DNA from: WS-9 sp036274595 | Lineage (GTDB): Bacteria > Eisenbacteria > RBG-16-71-46 > SZUA-252 | DNA: 64,000 bases | Direction of reading: 5' to 3' | NCBI GenBank assembly: GCA_036274595.1 | Contig: DASUFL010000053.1 | Span: 1 to 64,000 of the forward strand | Shown: piece by piece, positions 35,205-42,918 of the stretch | Position numbering within the stretch: position 1 is the stretch's first letter | Layout: each line of letters starts with the position of its first letter | Notes under the pieces: model-generated | Database searches by the model: none | Told to the model about the DNA's origin: nothing | What the model saw: the letters and a program-made list of their open reading frames with translations, nothing else | Translations under genes and position numbers: made by a program

Positions 35205-37007
35205 ATGAAGCTTCGCGACAACGTCCGCAACTTCTGCATCATCGCGCACATCGACCACGGGAAGTCGACGCTGGCGGACCGGCTGCTCGAGCGGACCCAG
35301 ACCGTGCCCAAGTCGAAGATGAAGGACCAGGTGCTCGACAACATGGACCTGGAGCGCGAGAAGGGGATCACGATCAAGTCGCACGCGATCGCGATGTCCT
35401 ACACGGCGAAGGACGGCAAGACCTACCAGCTCAACCTCATCGACACGCCGGGGCACGTCGACTTCACGTACGAGGTGTCGCGGAGCCTCGCGGCGTGCGA
35501 GGGAGCCATCCTGGTCGTCGACGCGTCGCAGGGGGTCCAGGCGCAGACCATCTCGAACCTCTTCCTCGCGCTCGACCAGAAGCTCACGATCGTGCCGGTC
35601 CTCAACAAGGTGGATCTCCCGGCCGCGATGCCGGACGAGGTCTCGCTCGAGGTGGCGCAGCTCCTTCACTGCGATCCCGACGACGTGGTGCGGGTCTCGG
35701 CCAAGGAGGGGCGCAACATCGAAGGGGTGCTCGAGGCGATCGTCGCCAAGGTCCCGCCTCCCGAGGATCGCCGCGACGGAACGCTCCAGGCGCTCATCTT
35801 CGATTCCGTCTTCGATCAGTTCCGCGGCGTCATCGTCTACGTGCGTGTGATGCGCGGGGTGATCACTCCCGGGGAGACCATCCTCTTCCACTCGACCGAC
35901 ACGCGGTACGAAGTGCTCGAGGTGGGCGTGCTCCGCCTCGGCCTCGAGCCGAGGAACGAGCTCATCTCCGGCGACGTGGGCTACGTGATCGCGAACGTGA
36001 AGGTGGTCGCGGACGCGAAGGTGGGCGACACGATCCTCGACGCGGCCGATCCCAAGCCGGAGGCGCTGCCCGGCTACCGCCCGGTCAAGCCGATGGTCTT
36101 CTCGGGGCTCTATCCGATGGAGGCCGAGAGCTACGAGTCGCTCAAGGAGTCGCTTTCGCGGCTCCAGCTGAACGACGCCTCGCTCACGTACGAGCCCGAG
36201 ACCTCGCTCGCGCTCGGCTTCGGGTTTCGCTGCGGCTTCCTCGGGCTCCTCCACATGGAGATCGTCCAGGAGCGGCTCACGCGCGAGCACAACGTCAACC
36301 TCATCGCGACCGTCCCGAGCGTGGAGTACCACGTGCTCAAGACGGACGGCGAAGTGATCATCGTCGAGAACCCCGCGCTCATGCCGCCGGCGCAGCAGAT
36401 CGAGTCGATCGAGGAGCCCTACGTGCGCGCGGCGGTCGTGGTCCCCATCGAGTACGTGGGGAACATCATGAAGCTCGCCCAGGACCGCCGCGGCATCTTT
36501 GGCGGCATGGAGTATCCCAGCGAGCAGCGGGCCCATCTCACGTACGAGCTTCCGCTCGGGGAGATCGTCCTCGACTTCTACGACAAGTTGAAGTCCTTGA
36601 GCCGGGGCTACGCCTCGCTCGACTACGAGCTCGCGGGATACAAGACGTCGGACCTCGTGAAGATGGATGTCCTCCTGAACGGAGACATGGTGGACGCGCT
36701 CTCGGTCATCGTGCACCGGGAAAAGGCGTACGATTGGGGGCGGGAGATCGCGCTCAAGCTCAAGGAGTTGATTCCCCGCCAGATGTTCCCGATCGCCGTC
36801 CAGGCCGCGATCGGGGGCCAGATCATCGCTCGCGAGACGATTTCCGCTCTCCGGAAGAACGTGCTCGCCAAGTGCTACGGCGGCGACATCACCCGGAAGC
36901 GGAAGCTCCTCGAGAAGCAGCGCGAGGGGAAGCAGCGCATGAAGCAGATCGGAACCGTGCGCATCCCGCAGGAGGCGTTCCTCGCCGTCCTGCGCGTGGA
37001 GCGCTAG
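35205..37007 (+). CDS. lepA: Elongation factor 4 (LepA)
   Basis: This ribosome-dependent GTPase back-translocates or remodels stalled ribosomes. The 600-residue protein has FCIIAHIDHGKSTLADRLLE (G1), DLEREKGITIKS (G2), LIDTPGHVDFTYEV (G3) and VLNKVDLP (G4), then domains II, III and V and the LepA-specific C-terminal domain ending RMKQIGTVRIPQEAFLAVL. Length is exactly that of the family. It is followed 18 bases later by lepB, the classic lepA-lepB pair. Confidence 0.98.
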   Translation: MKLRDNVRNFCIIAHIDHGKSTLADRLLERTQTVPKSKMKDQVLDNMDLEREKGITIKSHAIAMSYTAKDGKTYQLNLIDTPGHVDFTYEVSRSLAACEGAILVVDASQGVQAQTISNLFLALDQKLTIVPVLNKVDLPAAMPDEVSLEVAQLLHCDPDDVVRVSAKEGRNIEGVLEAIVAKVPPPEDRRDGTLQALIFDSVFDQFRGVIVYVRVMRGVITPGETILFHSTDTRYEVLEVGVLRLGLEPRNELISGDVGYVIANVKVVADAKVGDTILDAADPKPEALPGYRPVKPMVFSGLYPMEAESYESLKESLSRLQLNDASLTYEPETSLALGFGFRCGFLGLLHMEIVQERLTREHNVNLIATVPSVEYHVLKTDGEVIIVENPALMPPAQQIESIEEPYVRAAVVVPIEYVGNIMKLAQDRRGIFGGMEYPSEQRAHLTYELPLGEIVLDFYDKLKSLSRGYASLDYELAGYKTSDLVKMDVLLNGDMVDALSVIVHREKAYDWGREIALKLKELIPRQMFPIAVQAAIGGQIIARETISALRKNVLAKCYGGDITRKRKLLEKQREGKQRMKQIGTVRIPQEAFLAVLRVER

Positions 37008-37025
37008 ACCGGAGGAACGAGGACG

Positions 37026-37694
37026 ATGGCCAGAGTCGCGACCACCTCCGCCGAACGGGCGCGCGCGCGCACCAAGTCCAGCATCCGCGAATACGTCGAG
37101 GCGCTGGTCCTCGCGATCGTGCTCACGATCGTCATCCGTGGGCTCGTCATCCAGGCGTTCCGGATCCCGACCGGCTCGATGGAGGACACGCTCCTCGTGG
37201 GCGACTTCCTCTTCGTGAACAAGATGGTCTACGGATCGGAGATCGACCTCGGCTTCAGCGGAAACCGCCTCTTCTACTATCGGTTCCCCTCGATCCGCCA
37301 CCCCAAGGTGGGGGACATCATCGTCTTCCGCTACCCGGACGATCCCGCGCGCGACTTCATCAAGCGCTGCGTGGCCGTCGGCGGACAGACGGTGGAGATC
37401 CGGGACAAGGTACTCTACGTCGACGGGCATCCGCGCGAGGAGCCGTACGCGGTGCACAAGGACCCGCGCGTGCTTCCGCGGGAGGTGAACCAGCGGGACA
37501 ACTTCGGACCGTTCGTCGTCCCGCAGGGACATCTCTTCATGATGGGAGACAACCGGGACAACAGCCAGGACAGCCGCTTCTGGGGCGCGCTCCCCGAGAA
37601 CCTCGTGAAGGGGAAGGCGATGGTCCTCTACTGGTCCTGGGACGCGGACCGGAGGCTTCCGAGGCTCAACCGGATCTTCCGGCCGATCCTCTGA
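37026..37694 (+). CDS. lepB: Signal peptidase I
   Basis: This membrane-bound serine protease removes signal peptides from exported proteins. The 222-residue protein has one N-terminal membrane helix (ALVLAIVLTIVIRGLVI). The catalytic Ser is in FRIPTGSMEDTLLVGDF and the general-base Lys in DFIKRCVAVGGQ, with box E at MMGDNRDNSQDSRFWG. The start has CCGGAGGA upstream. It forms a pair with lepA. Confidence 0.97.
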   Translation: MARVATTSAERARARTKSSIREYVEALVLAIVLTIVIRGLVIQAFRIPTGSMEDTLLVGDFLFVNKMVYGSEIDLGFSGNRLFYYRFPSIRHPKVGDIIVFRYPDDPARDFIKRCVAVGGQTVEIRDKVLYVDGHPREEPYAVHKDPRVLPREVNQRDNFGPFVVPQGHLFMMGDNRDNSQDSRFWGALPENLVKGKAMVLYWSWDADRRLPRLNRIFRPIL

Positions 37695-37705
37695 CGGGGC
37701 GTCGC

Positions 37706-38866
37706 GTGGAGCACGGCCTCTACATCCACCTTCCGTACTGCCGGAGCCTCTGCCCGTACTGCGCCTTCGCGAAGGCGCCGCTCCATCACGCCGAGCCCGA
37801 GCGCCTCCTCGACGCGCTTCGCCGCGAGGCGGAAATGGCGCGCGCCGATGGGGCATGGGACCGGCCACGCACGATTTTCTTGGGTGGGGGGACGCCGACC
37901 GCGCTCGAGCCCGCCGATCTCCGCGCCACGCTCGACTGGGTGCGCCGGACGTGGGACATGAAGCGCGCGCGCGAGTGGACCGTCGAGGCCAATCCCGAGG
38001 GGCTGAGCGCCGAGAAGCTCGCGATCCTGCGTGAAGCCGGCGCGGACCGGCTGAGCCTGGGCGTCCAGTCGCTCGAGCCCTCGGTGCTCCGATCGCTCGG
38101 CCGCATTCACAGGCCGGAGCGCGCTCTCCAAGCCGTGGCCGACGCGCGCCGCGCGGGCTTCGCGAACGTCTCCGTCGATCTCATGGTCGCCGTGCCGGGT
38201 GAAACCGCGGACGGCGTGCTCCGCGCGATCGCGGCGTTCGTCGATCTGGGAGTGCCGCATCTCTCGGTCTACTCGCTCCAGGTCGAGCCCGGCACGCCGC
38301 TCGCGGGGAAGGTGGAGCGCGGCGCGGTGACGCCGCTCGATCAGGACACCGCCGCCGATCGCTACGAGCAAGTGGGCGAGCGTCTCGCGGCCGCGGGTTA
38401 CCGTCACTACGAAGTCTCGAACTGGGCGCTGCCCGGATTCGAATCCCGGCACAATGAGGGCTACTGGACGCGGCGTCCGTATCTCGGTCTCGGCCCCGGC
38501 GCGCATTCCTTCGACGGCAGCGCGCGCTGGCGGAACGAAGAGGATGTGACGCGCTACTACGAGCGGGTCGAGGCGGGGGAGCTGCCGCGCGAGGACCGCC
38601 AGGCCGTGGATCTGGAGAGCGCCGCCACGGAGGTGATCTTCCTCGCCCTCCGCCGCGCGCGCGGGCTTAGAAGGCGCCACGCCGAGCGGCTCGCCGGTCC
38701 CGCCCTCGCCGGCTGGTCCGAATGGGCGAGGAGCGCCGGAGCCGTCCGCCTCGACCCTCCCGGGCGGATCCGTCCCACGGAGCGGGGGCTCCTCCTCTCG
38801 CACGAGATCTCCTCCGACCTCCTCGCCCGGGTGGGTCGGATTGACAGCCCCGCTCCTCGCTGCTAG
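37706..38866 (+). CDS. hemW: Radical SAM family heme chaperone HemW
   Basis: The 386-residue radical SAM protein starts VEHGLYIHLPYCRSLCPYCAF; the Cx3Cx2C cluster motif binds [4Fe-4S] and SAM. The family then shows IFLGGGTPTALEP, RLSLGVQSLEPSVL, VSVDLMVAVPGETADG and FESRHNEGYWTRRPYLGLGPGA. HemW carries heme to target proteins and lacks the extra Cys of coproporphyrinogen dehydrogenase HemN. The multiheme cytochromes later in the window show a need for heme handling. GTG start, GGGGCG upstream, 11 bases after lepB. Confidence 0.93.
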   Translation: MEHGLYIHLPYCRSLCPYCAFAKAPLHHAEPERLLDALRREAEMARADGAWDRPRTIFLGGGTPTALEPADLRATLDWVRRTWDMKRAREWTVEANPEGLSAEKLAILREAGADRLSLGVQSLEPSVLRSLGRIHRPERALQAVADARRAGFANVSVDLMVAVPGETADGVLRAIAAFVDLGVPHLSVYSLQVEPGTPLAGKVERGAVTPLDQDTAADRYEQVGERLAAAGYRHYEVSNWALPGFESRHNEGYWTRRPYLGLGPGAHSFDGSARWRNEEDVTRYYERVEAGELPREDRQAVDLESAATEVIFLALRRARGLRRRHAERLAGPALAGWSEWARSAGAVRLDPPGRIRPTERGLLLSHEISSDLLARVGRIDSPAPRC

Positions 38867-38869
38867 CCT
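38841..38869 (+). promoter_or_regulatory. Sigma-70 type promoter for hrcA-grpE-dnaJ
   Basis: TTGACA, 17 bases, TAGCCT. The start of transcription would fall near 38876, immediately at the CIRCE operator, which is the usual arrangement for HrcA-repressed heat-shock operons. Confidence 0.8.
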
Positions 38870-38876
38870 CAACCCG

Positions 38877-38903
38877 TTGGCACTTAGAATGGTCGAGTGC
38901 CAA
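38877..38903 (+). promoter_or_regulatory. CIRCE operator (HrcA binding site)
   Basis: TTGGCACTT, nine bases, GAGTGCCAA. This matches the CIRCE consensus TTAGCACTC-N9-GAGTGCTAA except for a symmetrical A-to-G/T-to-C change and one inner mismatch. It lies just after the -10 element and before hrcA, as expected for autoregulation by HrcA. Confidence 0.92.
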
Positions 38904-38956
38904 CGGATCCGAATCCGAGCGACCCGAATCCAAACGACACGAACGACACGACTCCC

Positions 38957-39976
38957 ATGACCGAATCCCAGCTCGACGAGCGGCACCGCCGGATCCTCAC
39001 CTTCGTGGTGGAGCGCCACGTCTCCCGCGCCGGCCCGGTCGGCTCGCAGACGATCCGCGCCGCCTACCACCTCAGCATCTCGCCCGCGACCATCCGGAGC
39101 GCCATGCAGCAGCTGGAGGAGATGGGATATCTCGACCATCCCCACACCTCGGCCGGGCGCGTTCCGACCGAGGCCGGATTCCGTCTCTACGTGGACGAGC
39201 TGATGAAGCCGGAGCCGCTCGGCTCCGCGGTGCGCCGGGCCGTGGATGAGGCGCTGACCGCGTCGCCTCCGGAAGCGGAGGAGGCCGACCCGAGAGTGTC
39301 CGGCATGCTCGCGCGCATGGCCCGCCAGCTCGCGGTGGTCGCGGTGAGCGGCGCCCGCGTGATGGAGGGGGCGGACCTCGTGCTCCTGGACGACGGCCTG
39401 CTCCTGCTCGCCTGGCGCGAGACCGGGGGCGTCGTGGCCACGTCGAGCTGGATGCCCGCGGGCGCGCCCGGCGCTGCGGACGTTCGTCGCGCGGAGGCCG
39501 CGATCCGGAGGCTCCTGCCCATCCGGAGCGCGACGGAAGCGAGGGCGCATGCGGCGCACGCGCGCCGCGAGCCGGGCGTCGCCATGGCCATCGTGATCGA
39601 GGCGCTCGAACGCGCCGCGGCTCGACTAGAATCGGAGGGACGCACCGACGTGCGGATCGAGGGGGCCGACCACATCGCATCGCAGCCCGAGTTCCAGTCC
39701 CCCGACCGACTCCGTCCGCTCGTCTCGCTCCTCGCGGAGCGGGAGCCGCTCGCTCGCGCCCTCGAGGCGGGCGCGGGGCCGGGACGGGCGAAGGTCTCGA
39801 TCGGATCGGAGAACGGGCCGGGCGCCATGCGCCACTGCTCGCTCGTCGCGGTGAGGGTCGAGGGGCGGGGCATGCACCGCTTCGTCGGCGTGATGGGGCC
39901 GGTGCGCATGCCGTATCGACGAATCGTGTCGCTCGTCACCTACGTGGGCGAGCGGCTTTCGGAGCCTGAACGATGA
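38957..39976 (+). CDS. hrcA: Heat-inducible transcription repressor HrcA
   Basis: HrcA represses chaperone operons by binding CIRCE until GroEL becomes limiting. The 339-residue protein has the winged helix near its start (RRILTFVVERHVSRAGPVGS, ISPATIRSAMQQLEEMGYL, HTSAGRVPTEAGFRLYVDEL) and the GAF-like domain, ending VGVMGPVRMPYRRIVSLVTY. The ATG gives the usual length. A GTG 60 bases upstream overlaps the operator itself and is unlikely. It overlaps grpE by 4 bases. Confidence 0.96.
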   Translation: MTESQLDERHRRILTFVVERHVSRAGPVGSQTIRAAYHLSISPATIRSAMQQLEEMGYLDHPHTSAGRVPTEAGFRLYVDELMKPEPLGSAVRRAVDEALTASPPEAEEADPRVSGMLARMARQLAVVAVSGARVMEGADLVLLDDGLLLLAWRETGGVVATSSWMPAGAPGAADVRRAEAAIRRLLPIRSATEARAHAAHARREPGVAMAIVIEALERAAARLESEGRTDVRIEGADHIASQPEFQSPDRLRPLVSLLAEREPLARALEAGAGPGRAKVSIGSENGPGAMRHCSLVAVRVEGRGMHRFVGVMGPVRMPYRRIVSLVTYVGERLSEPER

Positions 39977-40548
39977 AGCGAAAGAACGAAGTCGAACCCA
40001 CGGAGTCCGTGTCGCCGGAGGGCGTGGAGCCCGCAGGCGATCTCGGACCCGAAACGTCGGTCGAGGCCGCCGAGGGGAGCTCGTTGATCACGGAGATCGA
40101 GCGGCTCCGCGGCCGCGAGGACGAGCTCTTGCGCGCTCTCGCCGAGCAGCAAAACGTCGTGCGCCGCCGGCGCCAGGAGATGGAGTCGTCGCTCCAGTAC
40201 GCGCAGGAGTCGCTGGTGAAGGACCTCCTCCCGGTGCTCGATGATTTCGAGCGCGCGCTCAAGGCCATGGACGGCGCCACGAACGACTCCATGCGCGCGG
40301 GCGTCGCGCTCGTGTACGAGCGCCTGGTCCGCATCCTCACGACGCAGGGCCTCGAGCCGATCCGTCCGCTCGGGGAGCCTTTCGATCCCACGCTGCACGA
40401 CGCGCTGGCCCAGGATCCCGCGCCGGGCAAGGCGCCCGGAACCGTGGTCGAGGTGGCGCAGCCCGGCTATAAATTCAAGGGCCGCGTGCTTCGCCACGCG
40501 AAGGTCGTGGTCGCGGGCAGCACGGAGACCTCCGAGGGCGGGATCTGA
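39973..40548 (+). CDS. grpE: Nucleotide exchange factor GrpE
   Basis: GrpE releases ADP from DnaK. The 191-residue protein has an acidic disordered N-terminus (~1-40), a long coiled-coil helix (LRGREDELLRALAEQQNVVR), VKDLLPVLDDFERALKA, and the C-terminal beta domain with PFDPTLHDALAQ and GTVVEVAQPGYKFKGRVLR. The start overlaps the hrcA stop (ATGA) and the stop overlaps the dnaJ start (TGATG). Confidence 0.97.
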   Translation: MKRKNEVEPTESVSPEGVEPAGDLGPETSVEAAEGSSLITEIERLRGREDELLRALAEQQNVVRRRRQEMESSLQYAQESLVKDLLPVLDDFERALKAMDGATNDSMRAGVALVYERLVRILTTQGLEPIRPLGEPFDPTLHDALAQDPAPGKAPGTVVEVAQPGYKFKGRVLRHAKVVVAGSTETSEGGI

Positions 40549-41699
40549 TGGCGCGCCGCGATTACTACGAAGTGCTCGGCGTCGAGAAGGGCGCGTCGGA
40601 AGAGGACATCAAGAAGGCCTACCGCCAGCTCGCGATGAAGTTCCACCCGGACCGCAATCCGGGGAACAAGGAAGCCGAGGAGAAATTCAAGGAGGTCGCG
40701 GAGGCGTACGAGGTTCTGCACGACGCCGACAAGCGCGCGAAGTACGACCGCTTCGGACACGCCGCGGAGGCGCCGTTCGGCGGTGCGGGCGGTCAGGACT
40801 TTGCCGGCTTCGATCTCGCGGACGCGCTTCGCGCGTTCATGCGCGACTTCGGCGGCGCCGGCGGGGTGGGTGGATTCGGCGATGTCTTCGAGGAAGGGGG
40901 CCGGGGCGGCCGTCCGCGAGAGCGCCGCGGCAACACGCTCGAGATCCGGCTCCCGCTCACGCTGGAAGAGATCGCCACCGGCACGGAGAAGGTCGTCAAG
41001 ATCCGCCACATGCGCGTCTGCGGCACGTGCAAGGGATCGGGCGCCAAGCCGGGCACCGAGAAGAAGACCTGCCCGGTCTGCCATGGCTCCGGCCAGGTGC
41101 GCCTCGTGCAGCGCTCGATCTTCGGGCAGATGATCAACATCACGACCTGCGACCGCTGCCACGGGGAAGGGCAGATCGTCGAATCGCCGTGCGACACGTG
41201 CCACGGCGAGGGGCGCGTGCGCCAGCAGAGCGAGATCTCGATCAAGGTTCCGGCCGGCGTCTCGAACGGAAACTACATCCCGATCTCCGGCATGGGGGAC
41301 GCGGGGCCGCGCGGCGGACCTCCGGGCGATCTGATCGCGCACATCGAGGAGCTCGAGCACCCGCTCTTCCTCAGGGACGGGGACGATCTCGTCATCGAGG
41401 TGCCGATCAGCTACTCGCGCGCGGTGCTCGGCGGCAAGGTCGAGGTGCCCGTCCTGGGTGGAGGCCGCGCGATGGTCGAAGTCCCCGCCGGCACGACCTA
41501 CGGCAAGTTTCTGCGCCTCCGGGGCAAGGGATTGAAGAGCCTGAAGCGCTCCGGGCATGGCGACCTCCTCGCGAGAATCGTGATCCCGACGCCGAACAAG
41601 GTCTCCGATCGCGCGAAGAAAGTGCTCCAGGAATTGGAGCAGCTTCCGGAAGCGAAGGTTGGAGTACCGCGCCGACCGTCCGAGGACGTCTTGCCGTAG
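40548..41699 (+). CDS. dnaJ: Chaperone protein DnaJ
   Basis: This 383-residue type I J-protein stimulates DnaK ATPase activity. The J domain (residues ~4-70) has YYEVLGVEKGASEEDIKKAY and the HPD motif in MKFHPDRNPG. A Gly/Phe-rich linker follows, then four CxxCxGxG zinc repeats (CGTCKGSG, CPVCHGSG, CDRCHGEG, CDTCHGEG) and the two C-terminal substrate-binding domains. dnaK is not in this cluster, unlike the common hrcA-grpE-dnaK-dnaJ order. Confidence 0.98.
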   Translation: MARRDYYEVLGVEKGASEEDIKKAYRQLAMKFHPDRNPGNKEAEEKFKEVAEAYEVLHDADKRAKYDRFGHAAEAPFGGAGGQDFAGFDLADALRAFMRDFGGAGGVGGFGDVFEEGGRGGRPRERRGNTLEIRLPLTLEEIATGTEKVVKIRHMRVCGTCKGSGAKPGTEKKTCPVCHGSGQVRLVQRSIFGQMINITTCDRCHGEGQIVESPCDTCHGEGRVRQQSEISIKVPAGVSNGNYIPISGMGDAGPRGGPPGDLIAHIEELEHPLFLRDGDDLVIEVPISYSRAVLGGKVEVPVLGGGRAMVEVPAGTTYGKFLRLRGKGLKSLKRSGHGDLLARIVIPTPNKVSDRAKKVLQELEQLPEAKVGVPRRPSEDVLP

Positions 41700-41708
41700 A
41701 CTAGCTGC

Positions 41709-42455
41709 ATGCCCGACACCCGCCGTCCCGACACGACCTTCTGGGTCGACCCCAGGTTGGTTCGCTCCGACCGCCTGACCTTGAACAGCGAAGAATCCCA
41801 CCACTTGGTCCGAGTGCACCGCGCGAGCGAGGGCACTCCCTTCACGGCCGTCGACGGCACGGGGGTGGCCTACGACTGCGAGGTGGAATCGATCGACGGG
41901 GACGGCGTGACCGCGAGGATCACGGCGCGTCAGCCCGGCCGAGGGGAGCTCCCGTTCGCCGTCCACGTCCTGGTCGGGCTCCCGGACATGGCTCCAGCCG
42001 AGACCGTCATGGACCACGTCGTGCCGCTGGGCGCCAGCCGCATCGATTTCGTGGCCTGCGCGCGCAGCGGGCGCTCCGCGCTCGGGCCCAACAAGATCGA
42101 GCGGCTCCTGCGGATCGCGCGGGCGGGCCTGAAGCAATCGCGGAGGTGCCGGTCGACCGCGATCGTCTCCAGCTCCTCGCTGGCCGATGCCGTCGGCGCG
42201 CTTCCGCCGGGGCTCCGGATCGTGGCCGACCCGTGGGGCGGCCCCATCGACGCCTTCCAAGGGCCCTATCCGGCTATTTCGCTTGCGGTTGGGCCTCCCG
42301 GTGGATTCGACCCCGAGGAGTACGCCCTGCTCGCGAAGGCCGGTTTTCAGCCTATCTCTTTAGGTCCCAGCCGGTTGACCACGGAGACCGCGACGATCGC
42401 GCTCCTGGCCGTAGCGCGCAATCGCTTGCTCCCCAAGGGTCTAGGTCAAATTTGA
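41709..42455 (+). CDS. rsmE: 16S rRNA (uracil(1498)-N(3))-methyltransferase
   Basis: This SPOUT-class methyltransferase acts on U1498 of 16S rRNA. The 248-residue protein has an N-terminal PUA-like domain (SEESHHLVRVHRASEGTPFT). The C-terminal knot has MDHVVPLGASRIDFV, RLLRIARAGLKQSRR, ISLAVGPPGGFDPEE and LGPSRLTTETATIALLA, the RsmE signatures. It commonly follows dnaJ (often with prmA between), which fits here. The start is 9 bases after dnaJ without a clear ribosome site. Confidence 0.93.
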   Translation: MPDTRRPDTTFWVDPRLVRSDRLTLNSEESHHLVRVHRASEGTPFTAVDGTGVAYDCEVESIDGDGVTARITARQPGRGELPFAVHVLVGLPDMAPAETVMDHVVPLGASRIDFVACARSGRSALGPNKIERLLRIARAGLKQSRRCRSTAIVSSSSLADAVGALPPGLRIVADPWGGPIDAFQGPYPAISLAVGPPGGFDPEEYALLAKAGFQPISLGPSRLTTETATIALLAVARNRLLPKGLGQI

Positions 42456-42480
42456 CAAAATCGCGTATACGGGGTATCTT
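42452..42480 (+). promoter_or_regulatory. Strong sigma-70 type promoter for rpsU
   Basis: TTGACA, 17 bases, TATCTT: the best sigma-70 match in the window. The -35 element overlaps the rsmE stop region. It drives rpsU and possibly the downstream mutS2-dnaG-rpoD genes by read-through. Confidence 0.85.
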
Positions 42481-42564
42481 CCTAGTGTTAGCCGGATGCT
42501 GCCCAAACCTTACTGGGAGACCTGACGGCTTACCTCAAACCATGGTTAGGAGGCGATTCCTTAG

Positions 42565-42756
42565 ATGCCCGGCATCAGGGTCAAAGAAGGCGAGTCCTTC
42601 GAGAGTGCCCTTCGCCGGTTCAAGAAGAAGTGCGAGAAGGCAGGAGTTCTCGCCGATCTGCGTCGTCACCAGCACTTCGAGAAACCGAGCGAGCGGCGCA
42701 AGCGGAAGCTGAACGCCGCGAAACGCAAGATGATGGCTCGGATGAAGGCCGACTAG
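42565..42756 (+). CDS. rpsU: 30S ribosomal protein S21
   Basis: The 63-residue basic protein MPGIRVKEGESFESALRRFK with CEKAGVLADLRRHQHFEKPS and a Lys/Arg-rich tail matches bS21. AGGAGG lies 11 bases upstream of the ATG. It is the first gene of the rpsU...dnaG-rpoD macromolecular-synthesis group, here with mutS2 inserted. Confidence 0.98.
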   Translation: MPGIRVKEGESFESALRRFKKKCEKAGVLADLRRHQHFEKPSERRKRKLNAAKRKMMARMKAD

Positions 42757-42782
42757 GCCCATTCGAGCAGCGCAGTAACGGG

Positions 42783-42814
42783 CGGGAGACCGGCGTCGGG
42801 CCGGTTTCCCGTTT
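42783..42814 (+). terminator. Intrinsic terminator after rpsU
   Basis: A 12-bp stem, 42783-42794 pairing with 42800-42811 (one G-T), loop GTCGG, followed by TTTG. It lies 27 bases after the rpsU stop and would allow separate expression of rpsU and the downstream genes. The T-run is short, so partial read-through is likely. Confidence 0.75.
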
Positions 42815-42918
42815 GCCTCCTGAGTCGGTACTTCGGCTGTTCCACAAGTCACGTTCACCTCAGTTCGGATACTGCCGCCATTAGCGACGCGACCACGCGT
42901 TCCAGAGCGGATGCTCCG

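Noticed and set aside
35495..37705. Upstream extension of the hemW frame through lepA and lepB
   Set aside because: The same frame is open by chance within lepA/lepB. HemW homology begins at the GTG at 37706.
35040..37868. Long - strand open frame of 942 codons opposite lepA and lepB
   Set aside because: LepA and LepB are certain on the other strand; this frame is compositionally an Arg/His/Asp/Glu-rich shadow.
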